Shown here in pieces: positions 15,020-22,807 of a DNA stretch of 38,439 nt. A model generated the notes under the pieces. That model saw only the letters and a program-made list of their open reading frames with translations, ran no database searches and had not been told where the DNA came from. The stretch's first letter is position 1; each line of letters opens with the position of its first letter. A program made the translations under genes and the position numbers. This DNA is from a virus, in IMG/VR virus record IMGVR_UViG_3300023110_000084, positions 1 through 38,439 of that record; one strand, written 5' to 3'.

Positions 15020-17228
15020 CCTTTACCTCAATGTCAACTCTTGTAATGTTATTTCCAAACAAAAGTTGTTTTGCCAATGGCTTTTTAATTTTTTCATTGA
15101 TAAGTCTACCCATTGGTCGTGCACCCATACTTACTGTAAATCCATTTTCAGTTAACCAATCAATTACTTCTTGATTCCAATGCATACCAATATCTCTTGG
15201 TAACAACATTTCTACAACTTCTTGTAAAAACTTAATTGTAATTTGTTTTGTAAGTTCTTTGTCTAGTTTAGTAAATTGTACCACTGCATCTAGTCGGTTT
15301 CTAAATTCTGGTGCAAAGAAACGCTTAACAGCTTCTTCACTTGCACTTGTGTTATCATTGTCACCAAAGCCAATTGTGTTACGTTCTGCATCACGTGCGC
15401 CTAAATTTGAAGTTAAGATAATAATTGCATTACGTGCACTTACACTTTTACCTTCGCTATTGGTAATCATACCATTGTCCATAAGTTGCAATAGCACATT
15501 ACTTACATCTGGATGTGCTTTTTCAATTTCATCCAGCAGTAGGATACAGTTAGGGTGTTCTTCAAGTTTGTTGACAAGTAGTCCACTTCCTTGACCGCCT
15601 TCACCATATCCTACATACCCTGGGGGAGCACCGATAAGTTTGGCGACTGTGTGACGCTCTTGATATTCACTCATATCAAAACGTACAAGTTCCATACTCA
15701 TTGCGTTACTTAATTGTTTTGCTGTTTCTGTTTTACCAACACCTGTTGGTCCTGTAAACAAATAACAACCAATTGGCTTACTAGGATCTTTTAGTCCAGC
15801 CTTGGCAATATAAATGCTATCTGCAAGTCTAGTAATGGCTTCGTCTTGACCAAATACTTTCTTTTTAACAACTGATTCAATGTCTATTGGTTTTTCAGTT
15901 TTGTATTCACTGTCTTTTGTTAGCACTAATTGGTCAACTGGAATACGTGTTAGTTTAGCAACTTCATAACGAATATCATCTAACTCAAGTACGCTTTTAC
16001 GTGACTCCATAGGCAACAGTTTTTGTCTTGCTGCCGCAGCATCCAATACATCAAACGCTTTATCCGGCAATTGTCTATTGTGCCAGTATTGATGTGTTAA
16101 GTCTACTGCACCTTCAAGTGCTTGTTTTTCATATGCAATTTCATGATACAATTCATATGCTGGAATAGCTGCTTGAATAATACGCTTTGCGTCAGCAACA
16201 CTTGGTTCAGGCACATCTACTTTGTAAAATCTTCTATTAAGTGCTTTGTCTTTTTCAAAATTTTCACGATACTCGTCGTATGTTGTTGATCCAATACAAC
16301 GCAATTTGCCTTTTTGTAGTGCTGGTTTTAACAAGTTAGCAACATCCATGTTACCTTGTCCTGCATTACCTGCACCCATAATCATATGAATTTCGTCAAT
16401 AAAGAGGATAACATCATCTCTGCGTTCTAGTACATCAAGCACTTCTTTAAGACGTTCCTCAAAATCACCTCTAAATTTTGTACCAGCTAGTAGTGCACCA
16501 ATATCCAAACTGTAAATTGTATGGTCTTTAATTACATCTGGTACACGATCTTCATTAATCAAATGCGCAAGACCTTCTGCAATTGCTGTTTTACCAACAC
16601 CAGCTTCGCCAACAAGAATAACGTTATTCTTTTTACGACGAGCGATAGTTTGTACTAGTTGCTCAAGTTCTTGTTCACGACCAATCATTGGATCAATAGT
16701 GCCTTCTTCAGCTTGCTCGTTTAAATTATCACAAAATTTACGCAAGATTCTTTCTTGTTTAAGTGGCTTATCAGTTACTCTTTCTTCAACGTCATCTGTA
16801 GCATTATTGCTCAAATATCCTACTAATGTGTCTCTTGTAATATTATTTTGGTTAAGCAAAAATACTGCAGGGCTTTGTTCTTCTGTTAAAATACTAATTA
16901 ACAAATCACGTGGATCTAATGTATTGCGTCCGTTAAACAATGCCTGTGTAAATGCACGATTGAAAACACGCTCTAGCATAACTGTTTTTTTAGGCTGAAA
17001 TTCTTCATCTACTATCAAACTGTCTACTTCATTTTCTAAATAATGAATTATGTTGTCACGAATAATTTTAGGGTCTTTCTCAATATCATAAAGTATGTCT
17101 TGTACTTCAGTTGTTTCCAATAGTACAGCTAGTAAATGTTCAAGAGTTACATACTCATGTTTATAGCCACGGGTAAGTGCAAATAACTTTTCTACTAGTG
17201 CTTCAATTTTTGGGTCTTGTTGTGACAT
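14991..17228 (-). CDS. clpA: ClpA, ATP-dependent Clp protease ATPase subunit
   Basis: 745 residues, close to E. coli ClpA (758). Order: ClpN double-repeat domain (1-140), first AAA+ domain with Walker A GEAGVGKT (207-214) and Walker B LFIDE (275-279), second AAA+ domain with GPTGVGKT (493-500) and LLLDE (563-567). There is no long ClpB-type middle coiled coil. The ClpP-docking tripeptide IGF is present at 619-621, so the protein should dock on ClpP and feed unfolded substrates to it. A clpP gene lies at 37837-38424, so the phage may build its own ClpAP. A TTGACA/TATTAT promoter lies directly upstream (17261-17289). Confidence 0.95.
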   Translation of the reverse strand: MSQQDPKIEALVEKLFALTRGYKHEYVTLEHLLAVLLETTEVQDILYDIEKDPKIIRDNIIHYLENEVDSLIVDEEFQPKKTVMLERVFNRAFTQALFNGRNTLDPRDLLISILTEEQSPAVFLLNQNNITRDTLVGYLSNNATDDVEERVTDKPLKQERILRKFCDNLNEQAEEGTIDPMIGREQELEQLVQTIARRKKNNVILVGEAGVGKTAIAEGLAHLINEDRVPDVIKDHTIYSLDIGALLAGTKFRGDFEERLKEVLDVLERRDDVILFIDEIHMIMGAGNAGQGNMDVANLLKPALQKGKLRCIGSTTYDEYRENFEKDKALNRRFYKVDVPEPSVADAKRIIQAAIPAYELYHEIAYEKQALEGAVDLTHQYWHNRQLPDKAFDVLDAAAARQKLLPMESRKSVLELDDIRYEVAKLTRIPVDQLVLTKDSEYKTEKPIDIESVVKKKVFGQDEAITRLADSIYIAKAGLKDPSKPIGCYLFTGPTGVGKTETAKQLSNAMSMELVRFDMSEYQERHTVAKLIGAPPGYVGYGEGGQGSGLLVNKLEEHPNCILLLDEIEKAHPDVSNVLLQLMDNGMITNSEGKSVSARNAIIILTSNLGARDAERNTIGFGDNDNTSASEEAVKRFFAPEFRNRLDAVVQFTKLDKELTKQITIKFLQEVVEMLLPRDIGMHWNQEVIDWLTENGFTVSMGARPMGRLINEKIKKPLAKQLLFGNNITRVDIEVKDDDINIRTT

Positions 17229-17260
17229 TAATTTGTTTAATCCTCTGTTATATTTTAATC

Positions 17261-17289
17261 ATAATATTATGACAATTTTTAGTTGTCAA
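17261..17289 (-). promoter_or_regulatory. Sigma70-like promoter for clpA
   Basis: Minus strand TTGACA (17284-17289), 17-base spacer, TATTAT (17261-17266). It lies in the only gap between dnaJ-like and clpA genes. The leader is about 25 bases. Confidence 0.65.
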
Positions 17290-18074
17290 TTTAAAATTTC
17301 GTTAAGTGGTTTGTTTAGATCTTCTTGTGACAGTTTTGGAATTTTTACGTTTAATTCAACATATAAATTTCCATTTGGCATGTCACGTCTTGGAAGCCCG
17401 CCTTCAGGTATACGCAACCTAGTTTTAGACTGCGTTCCTGGTTTTATGTTAAGTTTTAGTGTACGTCCCTCTAATGTATTAATAACTTTTTCTGTCCCTA
17501 ACATAGCTTCTCTTATAGTAATATTTAACCTTTTTACTAGATCAAATTCTTCTACATCATACTCTAAATGTTTCTTAAAACGATAAGTTACAAACAAATG
17601 TCCTGGCTGACCAGGATAATTATCTGCACCATAACCTGCATATCTTACTTCTGTGCCATCACCAATGCCTCTTGGTATCCTAATTGAAACTTGTTTTGTT
17701 GTACCACTGTATTGTACTTGTATGTCTTTTAATGCATTCTTATATACATCTTCTAGTGTTACATATACAGTTACTTTAATCGAAGCATTTCTTGGTTCAG
17801 CACGTTGTCGGTGTTGTGTAAATGGATTGTGTCCTCCGAAATGTTGTGCAAACATATCATCAAAACCATTCCAAGGGTTATGTGTATTTTGGGCATATGG
17901 TTCTTCAGGAGGAGGATTCTTAATATAGTCGTATGCTTCGTTTATAGCCTTAAACTTATTTTCATCACCACCCCTATCAGGATGATGTTGTTTAGCTAGT
18001 TTACGATATGCTTGTTTAATTTCATCCTCGGAAGCAGATTTGCTTACACCTAAGACACTATACGGATCATTCAT
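17286..18074 (-). CDS. DnaJ/CbpA-like Hsp40 cochaperone
   Basis: 262 residues. An N-terminal J domain (1-55, HPD at 31-33) should stimulate Hsp70 (DnaK) ATPase. A short Gly/Phe/Pro-rich linker with FGGHNPF follows, then two beta-rich substrate-binding domains (about 95-262) ending in a dimerisation-type tail. The CxxCxGxG zinc-finger repeats of DnaJ are absent, so it is the CbpA (type II) form, slightly shorter than E. coli CbpA (306). No phage DnaK is seen, so it would work with the host Hsp70. Its start overlaps the o-spanin stop by 8 bases. Confidence 0.92.
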   Translation of the reverse strand: MNDPYSVLGVSKSASEDEIKQAYRKLAKQHHPDRGGDENKFKAINEAYDYIKNPPPEEPYAQNTHNPWNGFDDMFAQHFGGHNPFTQHRQRAEPRNASIKVTVYVTLEDVYKNALKDIQVQYSGTTKQVSIRIPRGIGDGTEVRYAGYGADNYPGQPGHLFVTYRFKKHLEYDVEEFDLVKRLNITIREAMLGTEKVINTLEGRTLKLNIKPGTQSKTRLRIPEGGLPRRDMPNGNLYVELNVKIPKLSQEDLNKPLNEILN

Positions 18075-18486
18075 TTACTGATTGGTTATGTTCTTCAATT
18101 GCTTCTTCAGCTTGTTTATAATAGTTTTCATATGCAGCAATGATCGCTTGTTGTTGCTGTACCATAGCACGTATATCACTAAAGTTTAAGCCTAAGTTGC
18201 CATAACCTTCGCCAGTTAGTGCATATACTGCAAAAGCCCCATCACTTGTTTTTAATTTAGCAATTACTGCTTCTACGTTACTTTCGTTAATAACGACCCA
18301 TTCTACATCACGCATACGAAGTTCGTCAACAGGAGGTAATGTTAAGTCAGGTTTTTGAATTGGTTCTGCTTTAATAATGACCGGGGGTTCAATTTGCGGC
18401 TGGTTGTTCCCCAGACACCCCGCCAGCAGGAGGACCAGGCCAAAGCCAAGGGCACTCTTTATTAAAAGCGTTTTCGTTCTCTGCAT
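18067..18486 (-). CDS. Putative o-spanin-type outer-membrane lipoprotein
   Basis: 139 residues with a lipoprotein signal peptide (GFGLVLLLAGC, mature Cys24), then a Pro-rich stretch (QPQIEPPVIIKAEP; PDLTLPPVDEL) and a folded part ending in a Gln-rich helix (about 105-139). The gene starts inside the 3' end of the upstream membrane/coiled-coil gene in another frame (98-base overlap), the classic Rz/Rz1 arrangement. Spanins join inner and outer membranes and disrupt the outer membrane in lysis. It is longer than typical Rz1 proteins (about 60 residues), so the extra C-terminal domain is unusual. Confidence 0.72.
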   Translation of the reverse strand: MQRTKTLLIKSALGFGLVLLLAGCLGNNQPQIEPPVIIKAEPIQKPDLTLPPVDELRMRDVEWVVINESNVEAVIAKLKTSDGAFAVYALTGEGYGNLGLNFSDIRAMVQQQQAIIAAYENYYKQAEEAIEEHNQSVNE

Positions 18487-18889
18487 TTAGTTCTTCCTCA
18501 GTTAATGGTGACCCACTCAGTATTTCAAAACACCTACCAGCATTTTTTGTGCCTCTGTTTACTGCACGTTCAATGCCTTCTGCATTTGCAATAGCGGCTG
18601 CTTCTAAATCAATTTGTTCTAGTTTTGCTGCTAGCCTGCTGTTTTGTCTACGGATAGCAGTGTATGCTTCTTGTAGTGCTGCATTCTCTGCGGCTGCAGC
18701 TTCAAAGTCAGCTTGTAGTTGTGCCATTGTGTCTTGTTGTGTAGCAATGGCTTGTTCTAGGTTTGCTTGATTTGCTTTTAGTGTGGCATTATTTTCTTGT
18801 AATATTTTCATACGCTCTTGACTATCGTTATAATACCAATAGCCAATGCCGCTCATCATAATAATAACAACTATTAGTATCTTGCTCAT
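18389..18889 (-). CDS. Putative i-spanin (Rz-like) inner-membrane protein
   Basis: 166 residues from the ATG at 18889, which overlaps the infA stop as TGATG. An N-terminal membrane anchor (ILIVVIIMMSGIGYWYY) is followed by a long Ala/Gln/Glu-rich coiled coil (about 25-100). The tail has two Cys and a Pro/Gly-rich end, WLWPGPPAGG. This is the layout of Rz: N-in anchor, periplasmic coiled coil, tail that binds the lipoprotein partner encoded in the overlapping frame. Cys in the tail could link dimers. Confidence 0.75.
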   Translation of the reverse strand: MSKILIVVIIMMSGIGYWYYNDSQERMKILQENNATLKANQANLEQAIATQQDTMAQLQADFEAAAAENAALQEAYTAIRRQNSRLAAKLEQIDLEAAAIANAEGIERAVNRGTKNAGRCFEILSGSPLTEEELNAENENAFNKECPWLWPGPPAGGVSGEQPAAN

Positions 18890-19107
18890 CACTTATGCCT
18901 ATAAACTATGCGACCTTTGTCTAAATCATATGGAGTCATCTCTACATCTACTCGGTCGTCTTGTAGTATGTTAATATTAAATCTTCTAATCTTACCACTA
19001 ATAGTTGCAATTATTTGATGACCATTTTCTAGTTCAACTTTAAAAAGAGCATTAGGAAGGCAGTTGATCACTTTACCAAGAAAAACCAATGTATCTTCTT
19101 TTGCCAT
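18889..19107 (-). CDS. infA: Translation initiation factor IF-1
   Basis: 72 residues, exactly the E. coli IF-1 length. An S1-like OB fold with family signatures [51 protein letters not shown] and [11 protein letters not shown]-1 binds the ribosomal A site on the 30S subunit and helps IF-2/IF-3 in initiation. A phage copy could favour phage mRNAs or replace falling host supply. It is coupled by TAATG and TGATG overlaps to neighbours on both sides, so it is a settled member of the phage operon. Confidence 0.95.
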   Translation of the reverse strand: MAKEDTLVFLGKVINCLPNALFKVELENGHQIIATISGKIRRFNINILQDDRVDVEMTPYDLDKGRIVYRHK

Positions 19108-19580
19108 TAGAGACCAGCCAGTTCTTTCACTCTTTCTAATGATTCGTTAGTCTCATCGTTATTACTATATCTTAACACATATTCATCTGAATTGTCAAGA
19201 ACTGTTTCGCCTAAATTTTCTAATGTAAGTTCTCTTGATTGATCACCTTTAAAATAACTGTAATTCCATTCAGTGATAGCTGTTACTTGACTTACAACTT
19301 TCATGATGTCCATAATTTTTTCAAACAGTTTTTCATCACGATTAACTTCTAAAAATACCATGTACTTGCCGTTGGAATTTGGTCCTTCACTAACATCAAC
19401 ATCTAAGTGATCAGTTACGTCAGTTTCAATAAGGTTACTCAAGTCTTTTGCTGGCTGCTCAAAAGCAACTTCAAACGCAATAACAACTGTTTCGTTTGCT
19501 TCACCAATTTTTGGCTTATATTGATCAATGCTAATAGTTGGAGTTACTAAGTTTTCCATTTCGCCATACTTTACTGTCAT
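19107..19580 (-). CDS. Hypothetical phage protein ending RVKELAGL
   Basis: 157 acidic residues. [19 protein letters not shown] followed by [20 protein letters not shown] is a pattern I recall from uncharacterised T4-like marine phage proteins. Its C-terminus [10 protein letters not shown] resembles the LNRLTQLAGL segment of the next small protein upstream. A structural or assembly role is possible, not shown. Confidence 0.65.
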   Translation of the reverse strand: MTVKYGEMENLVTPTISIDQYKPKIGEANETVVIAFEVAFEQPAKDLSNLIETDVTDHLDVDVSEGPNSNGKYMVFLEVNRDEKLFEKIMDIMKVVSQVTAITEWNYSYFKGDQSRELTLENLGETVLDNSDEYVLRYSNNDETNESLERVKELAGL

Positions 19581-19583
19581 AAT

Positions 19584-19775
19584 TTAGTCCTCAAACTCTG
19601 CACGGTTTAAAAAGTCTTGAATTACATCAGCATCTAATTTTAATAGTAGTTCAGCCATTACTTTTTCATAACCATGCTTTTCAATCATATCATATACTGG
19701 CTGTGTATAATATCCACCTGCTTCTGTTAATCCAGCTAACTGTGTTAACCTATTTAATTCTGTATTATCTGTCAT
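19584..19775 (-). CDS. Small hypothetical protein with LAGL motif
   Basis: 63 residues, acidic and helical. LNRLTQLAGLTEAGG at the start is similar to the tail of the neighbouring 157-residue protein. The rest, TQPVYDMIEKHGYEKVMAEL, looks like a short helical bundle. Its ATG overlaps the upstream stop as ATGA. Function unknown. Confidence 0.65.
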   Translation of the reverse strand: MTDNTELNRLTQLAGLTEAGGYYTQPVYDMIEKHGYEKVMAELLLKLDADVIQDFLNRAEFED

Positions 19776-20314
19776 TCTAAATCACCCATTAAGTCATTTT
19801 TGTCTGGCGCAATATCATTATCATAATCGCTGTCGTATGCACTGTCAACATCGCTCATATCAATATCGATTCCATTAATACTAACTTTTGAACTTTCAAA
19901 CTCGTTAACAAAATCACGTGGCATTTCGATAGTTACAATCCAAACTGGAGTTTTCTTTTTCTTAGGTTTACGTTCGCCAGTCTTGGGATCTGGCTCGCCT
20001 AGGTCTTCTGGCTTGGTAATTTTAACTGGCTCAATTAGTTCATCTTTTTTAAAGTAAACCTTTGCACCGTGTTTGATTAATCTTAATGCTGCATCTGGAT
20101 CTGGCATCATGTTTCTTGGATACATTAATGCAATTGTAATCCAATAGCGACTTACATCTGGTCCAGCAATAACTTCACCATACTCCCAATTTTTATAGGA
20201 ATAGATGTGAAGACTATCTAATACTTCCTCGAAATCAAGCAGGACATTTAAGTCACTACTTGAGTCAACTAAGTTATCAAGTGTTTGTTTTAATTGTTCT
20301 AATTCTGTGCTCAT
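19772..20314 (-). CDS. Hypothetical phage protein, 180 residues
   Basis: Starts at the ATG at 20314 (MSTELEQLKQTLDNLVDSSS); a longer frame would run into the divergent phoH leader. Helical N-terminus, a middle part with NWEYGEVIAGPDVSRYWITI and LMYPRNMMPDPDAALRL, a Lys/Pro-rich loop (KTGERKPKKKKTPVW), and a very acidic Ser/Asp tail. I recall this type from marine T4-like phages without a function. It heads the operon that runs to the dnaJ-like gene. Confidence 0.7.
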   Translation of the reverse strand: MSTELEQLKQTLDNLVDSSSDLNVLLDFEEVLDSLHIYSYKNWEYGEVIAGPDVSRYWITIALMYPRNMMPDPDAALRLIKHGAKVYFKKDELIEPVKITKPEDLGEPDPKTGERKPKKKKTPVWIVTIEMPRDFVNEFESSKVSINGIDIDMSDVDSAYDSDYDNDIAPDKNDLMGDLE

Positions 20315-20322
20315 CTTACTAT

Positions 20323-20346
20323 TATTTAGCACCTTTCTAATAAATA
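20323..20346. promoter_or_regulatory. Divergent late promoter pair
   Basis: GCTAAATA reads on the minus strand at 20323-20330, towards the gene at 20314. AATAAATA reads on the plus strand at 20339-20346, towards phoH. The plus-strand motif leaves a leader of about 40 bases holding the phoH ribosome site. The minus-strand one is only 8 bases from its ATG, so that transcript would be nearly leaderless or start elsewhere. Confidence 0.5.
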
Positions 20347-20391
20347 CCTTTGTAGGCAACGTTGGGCTCACCTTAACCAATGGAGTACTAC

Positions 20392-21105
20392 ATGGCTAGA
20401 AGAGCGAGAAAACAAAATAGCAAGAGTTCATTTAACGACATGGTAGTAGAATTAAAAAACTACCAAAAAAAGAAAATTACTATTTTACCACGCAATGTAC
20501 ATCAAGAAGATTACATTGAATTACTAACTGATCACCAAAAATCTATTGTATTTGCAACCGGTCCTGCGGGTACTGGTAAAACAATGTTGGCTGTACAAAT
20601 GGGTATTAGCAAGTTTGAGTCTGGCGAAATTAGTAAAATAGTTGTTACAAGACCTGCTGTTTCAGTAGACGAACAACACGGTTTCCTTCCAGGCGATCTT
20701 AAAGATAAGATGGCGCCTTGGACACGACCAATTTTTGATGTATTAGAAGAACATTGGACACCAAAACAAGTAGAGCGTATGATTGAAAGTAAAGAAATCG
20801 AAATTGCTCCACTTGCTTACATGCGTGGCAGAACATTTAAAGAGTGCTGGATTGTAGCGGACGAAATGCAAAATGCTACACCAGAACAAATGAAAATGTT
20901 ACTAACACGCATTGGTACCGGTTCTAAAATTATCGTGACAGGAGACCTAGCACAACATGATAGAGGATTTCAAAATAATGGTCTTAAAGACTTTACAACA
21001 AAGTTAACTGAAAATCACAGTACCATAGGCTGTGTACATTTTACAAAAAAGGATGTCGAAAGACATCCTGCAGTTGTTGATGTTTTGAGTATTTACGGCG
21101 AATAA
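20392..21105 (+). CDS. phoH: PhoH-like ATPase
   Basis: 237 residues from the ATG at 20392, chosen because GGAG lies 6-7 bases before it; an ATG at 20380 has no such site. A P-loop ATPase with GPAGTGKT (57-64), an SF1-like motif region VVTRPAVSVDE, a Walker B WIVADEMQN and a sensor IIVTGDLAQHD. PhoH is a Pho-regulon protein in E. coli and very common in marine phages; its role in infection is unsettled, with RNA-linked ATPase or helicase activity proposed. It is one of only two plus-strand genes here, with its own late promoter, and ends abutting the HAD gene's stop. Confidence 0.93.
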   Translation: MARRARKQNSKSSFNDMVVELKNYQKKKITILPRNVHQEDYIELLTDHQKSIVFATGPAGTGKTMLAVQMGISKFESGEISKIVVTRPAVSVDEQHGFLPGDLKDKMAPWTRPIFDVLEEHWTPKQVERMIESKEIEIAPLAYMRGRTFKECWIVADEMQNATPEQMKMLLTRIGTGSKIIVTGDLAQHDRGFQNNGLKDFTTKLTENHSTIGCVHFTKKDVERHPAVVDVLSIYGE

Positions 21106-21678
21106 CTAAGACTTAATAATTAAATTAGCAATTTGAGTCCAGTTGTCTACCTTAGTTACACCGCTGTAGTCAAAATAAGCATTGTGCTCATGCCGCACAA
21201 GAACTGACTTTAGTCCTAAGTCAGCACCGAGTTTTGCATTGGAAGGCTTATCTTCGATCCACCACATGCCACTATCTTTGTAAGGCAACAGTGCTTCGTC
21301 CTTGTCAGCACCAGTGTCCAAACAAGTAACAAAGTCAAACACATCTCCAAAGTGCTTAACCAAGTTTTCTTCACGTAACTTACCAGCATAAGGATCCAAG
21401 CTCAAGCTAGTAATAGCACCAAACCGGTAACCAGCATCAGCAAGCATTTGCACACCTTGTACCGCATCCCGTAAAGGATTCAAACAACACATCCAAGCAC
21501 TGTTGTTGTACTCACGAACAAGTTCCTTTACATGCTCTTTACGTTGGTTATAAACTTTGTGCATATCATAGCTAGCAATAGCATTCCGAACAAAACCTTT
21601 TGACTCCATCCAATCATGAAAGCCAGTTTCCCAATCAAGCATTACGCCATCAATGTCAGTGAGTATTAATTTAGTCAT
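21106..21678 (-). CDS. HAD-superfamily phosphatase
   Basis: 190 residues. HAD motif I is ILTDIDGVMLDW (nucleophile Asp8, acid/base Asp10), motif II TS in AITSLSL, and motif III/IV WWIEDKPSNAKLGADLG with paired acidic residues. Such small phage HADs often act as 5'(3')-deoxynucleotidases or sugar-phosphate phosphatases; the substrate cannot be told. Driven by a TTGACA/TATATT promoter at 21707-21735. Confidence 0.82.
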   Translation of the reverse strand: MTKLILTDIDGVMLDWETGFHDWMESKGFVRNAIASYDMHKVYNQRKEHVKELVREYNNSAWMCCLNPLRDAVQGVQMLADAGYRFGAITSLSLDPYAGKLREENLVKHFGDVFDFVTCLDTGADKDEALLPYKDSGMWWIEDKPSNAKLGADLGLKSVLVRHEHNAYFDYSGVTKVDNWTQIANLIIKS

Positions 21679-21696
21679 TTTTTTTCTTTCTTCTTA

Positions 21697-21735
21697 TTAC
21701 ATATATAATATAGTAAAAGACATTGGTGATGTCAA
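21697..21735 (-). promoter_or_regulatory. Early-type sigma70 promoter with conserved -10 palindrome
   Basis: TTGACA (21730-21735), 17 bases, TATATT (21707-21712) on the minus strand. The -10 lies in the 20-bp element TTACATATATAATATAGTAA (plus strand, 21697-21716), found identically at five places. GACAT/ATGTC form an inverted repeat across the -35. Confidence 0.8.
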
Positions 21736-21748
21736 GTACTTTTTTGAA

Positions 21749-22333
21749 TTATTTTACGTCTGGCCACAAATAATTATAAAAATATTCGTTGGACGCATCT
21801 TCTCCAATGTGTGCACTGAGCATTTTACGTGTTTGCGGGTTAGCACGTTGTCCTTCAATGTATGCTTGTTGTTGTGTGGTGTAATTTTCCATGGTCATAT
21901 TAGGTAACCAAGTCAGATATTGTTCCAATACATCAACTGCAATCATCACTTCGTCTACGTTGTTAGGTTTGCAACATACGAAGCTAGGACTAAAGAACCC
22001 GCCCCAATCAGGTACAGGGCGAGGAACACCAATCTCTGGGATGTCGAACGTCTTGCCATTGACGGGAGTAAGATCCAAAAACATGCCAGTAAGATTACCG
22101 CTAATATTGATAACGTCAAAACCATAAATTGGTGCCTCCGAGTTAGAGTATGGCATTACAACTAAGTGTACAATTTCTACTTTGTCAGTTGTGTAATGCT
22201 CAAAGTGTGCCCAACGAAACCGTTCGTTAGACCATTTACGATGATGAAAGCCAAAGTCTTGTACTGGCATTTCATCTTTAAGTTCAAAATTTGATAGTAT
22301 TCTATCAATTATTGGTTTCAGATTGTTGTTCAT
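21749..22333 (-). CDS. Ferredoxin-dependent bilin reductase (PcyX/PebS/PcyA family)
   Basis: 194 residues, shorter than cyanobacterial PcyA (about 245). Family core seen: EIVHLVVMPYSNSEAPIYGF, then DVINISGNLTGMFLDLTPV (with His56 and the conserved Asp73, spaced 17 apart like PcyA His88 and Asp105), a WGGFFSP loop, and the C-terminal AHIGEDASNEYFYNYLWPD. These enzymes reduce biliverdin, using ferredoxin, to phycobilins. PcyX, described from oceanic phages, makes phycoerythrobilin; motif reading cannot separate products. No heme oxygenase is seen in the window. A 7Fe ferredoxin at 36058-36393 could be the electron donor. The gene overlaps the upstream small gene by 29 bases. Confidence 0.85.
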   Translation of the reverse strand: MNNNLKPIIDRILSNFELKDEMPVQDFGFHHRKWSNERFRWAHFEHYTTDKVEIVHLVVMPYSNSEAPIYGFDVINISGNLTGMFLDLTPVNGKTFDIPEIGVPRPVPDWGGFFSPSFVCCKPNNVDEVMIAVDVLEQYLTWLPNMTMENYTTQQQAYIEGQRANPQTRKMLSAHIGEDASNEYFYNYLWPDVK

Positions 22334-22529
22334 CTTCCATCATTTTCTTACATTGTAAGATAACTTTACGTTGAAAAGGCGTGTAATGCTCCCAACGTTT
22401 TGCAAACGGTGTATCCATCTCCGTTAATTCCTCGCCAAGATAACTTAGCAAGTTTGCTAACTCAAAATTGTCACCTGTTTTATAGGTTAAGTTCATCATA
22501 TAACGACCAAGTGCAGGTGCTGAAATCAT
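22305..22529 (-). CDS. Small hypothetical protein
   Basis: 74 residues, helical: YKTGDNFELANLLSYLGEE, then FAKRWEHYTPFQRKVILQCK and an acidic Gln/Asn tail. Coupled by ATGA to the gene upstream and overlapping the bilin reductase start. Not a heme oxygenase by length or motif. Function unknown. Confidence 0.6.
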   Translation of the reverse strand: MISAPALGRYMMNLTYKTGDNFELANLLSYLGEELTEMDTPFAKRWEHYTPFQRKVILQCKKMMEDEQQSETNN

Positions 22530-22807
22530 ACTCTGTGTTCCACTTCTTTGAATGTTTTGTCAAAACGGTTAATTGTACCAACCAATGCATGGTGGTCATT
22601 TTCATCAATAGCATAAATCATTGCAGCACGAACACGATTGGGTTCGTCTAGTACAACTTTTCCATACTCTACTGCCATAGTCAGGTTGTCAAAACTCATG
22701 CCCACACGACTATTACGCATGGGCTGAAATAATACAACATTGTATTTTACAGGATTATCAATGATCTCTTTTTCGAAAAGATCTTGTGGACTTGGTTTTC
22801 TAGCCAT
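22526..22807 (-). CDS. Small hypothetical protein
   Basis: 93 residues (MARKPSPQDLFEKEIIDNPV). An alpha/beta pattern with KYNVVLFQPMRN and DHHALVGTINRFDKTF. It overlaps the upstream stop by 1 base and the downstream start as ATGA, inside an early-type operon of small genes led by the promoter at 23420-23458. No family recognised. Confidence 0.65.
   Translation of the reverse strand: MARKPSPQDLFEKEIIDNPVKYNVVLFQPMRNSRVGMSFDNLTMAVEYGKVVLDEPNRVRAAMIYAIDENDHHALVGTINRFDKTFKEVEHRV

Noticed and set aside
14913-15155. Plus-strand open frames opposite clpA and other minus-strand genes
   Set aside because: They have no ribosome site or known motif, and their protein composition (Ser, Cys, Leu-rich) is that of antisense shadows of the strongly supported minus-strand genes.
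22305-22529. Small gene next to the bilin reductase as a heme oxygenase
   Set aside because: At 74 residues it is far too short and has no heme-oxygenase histidine motif.
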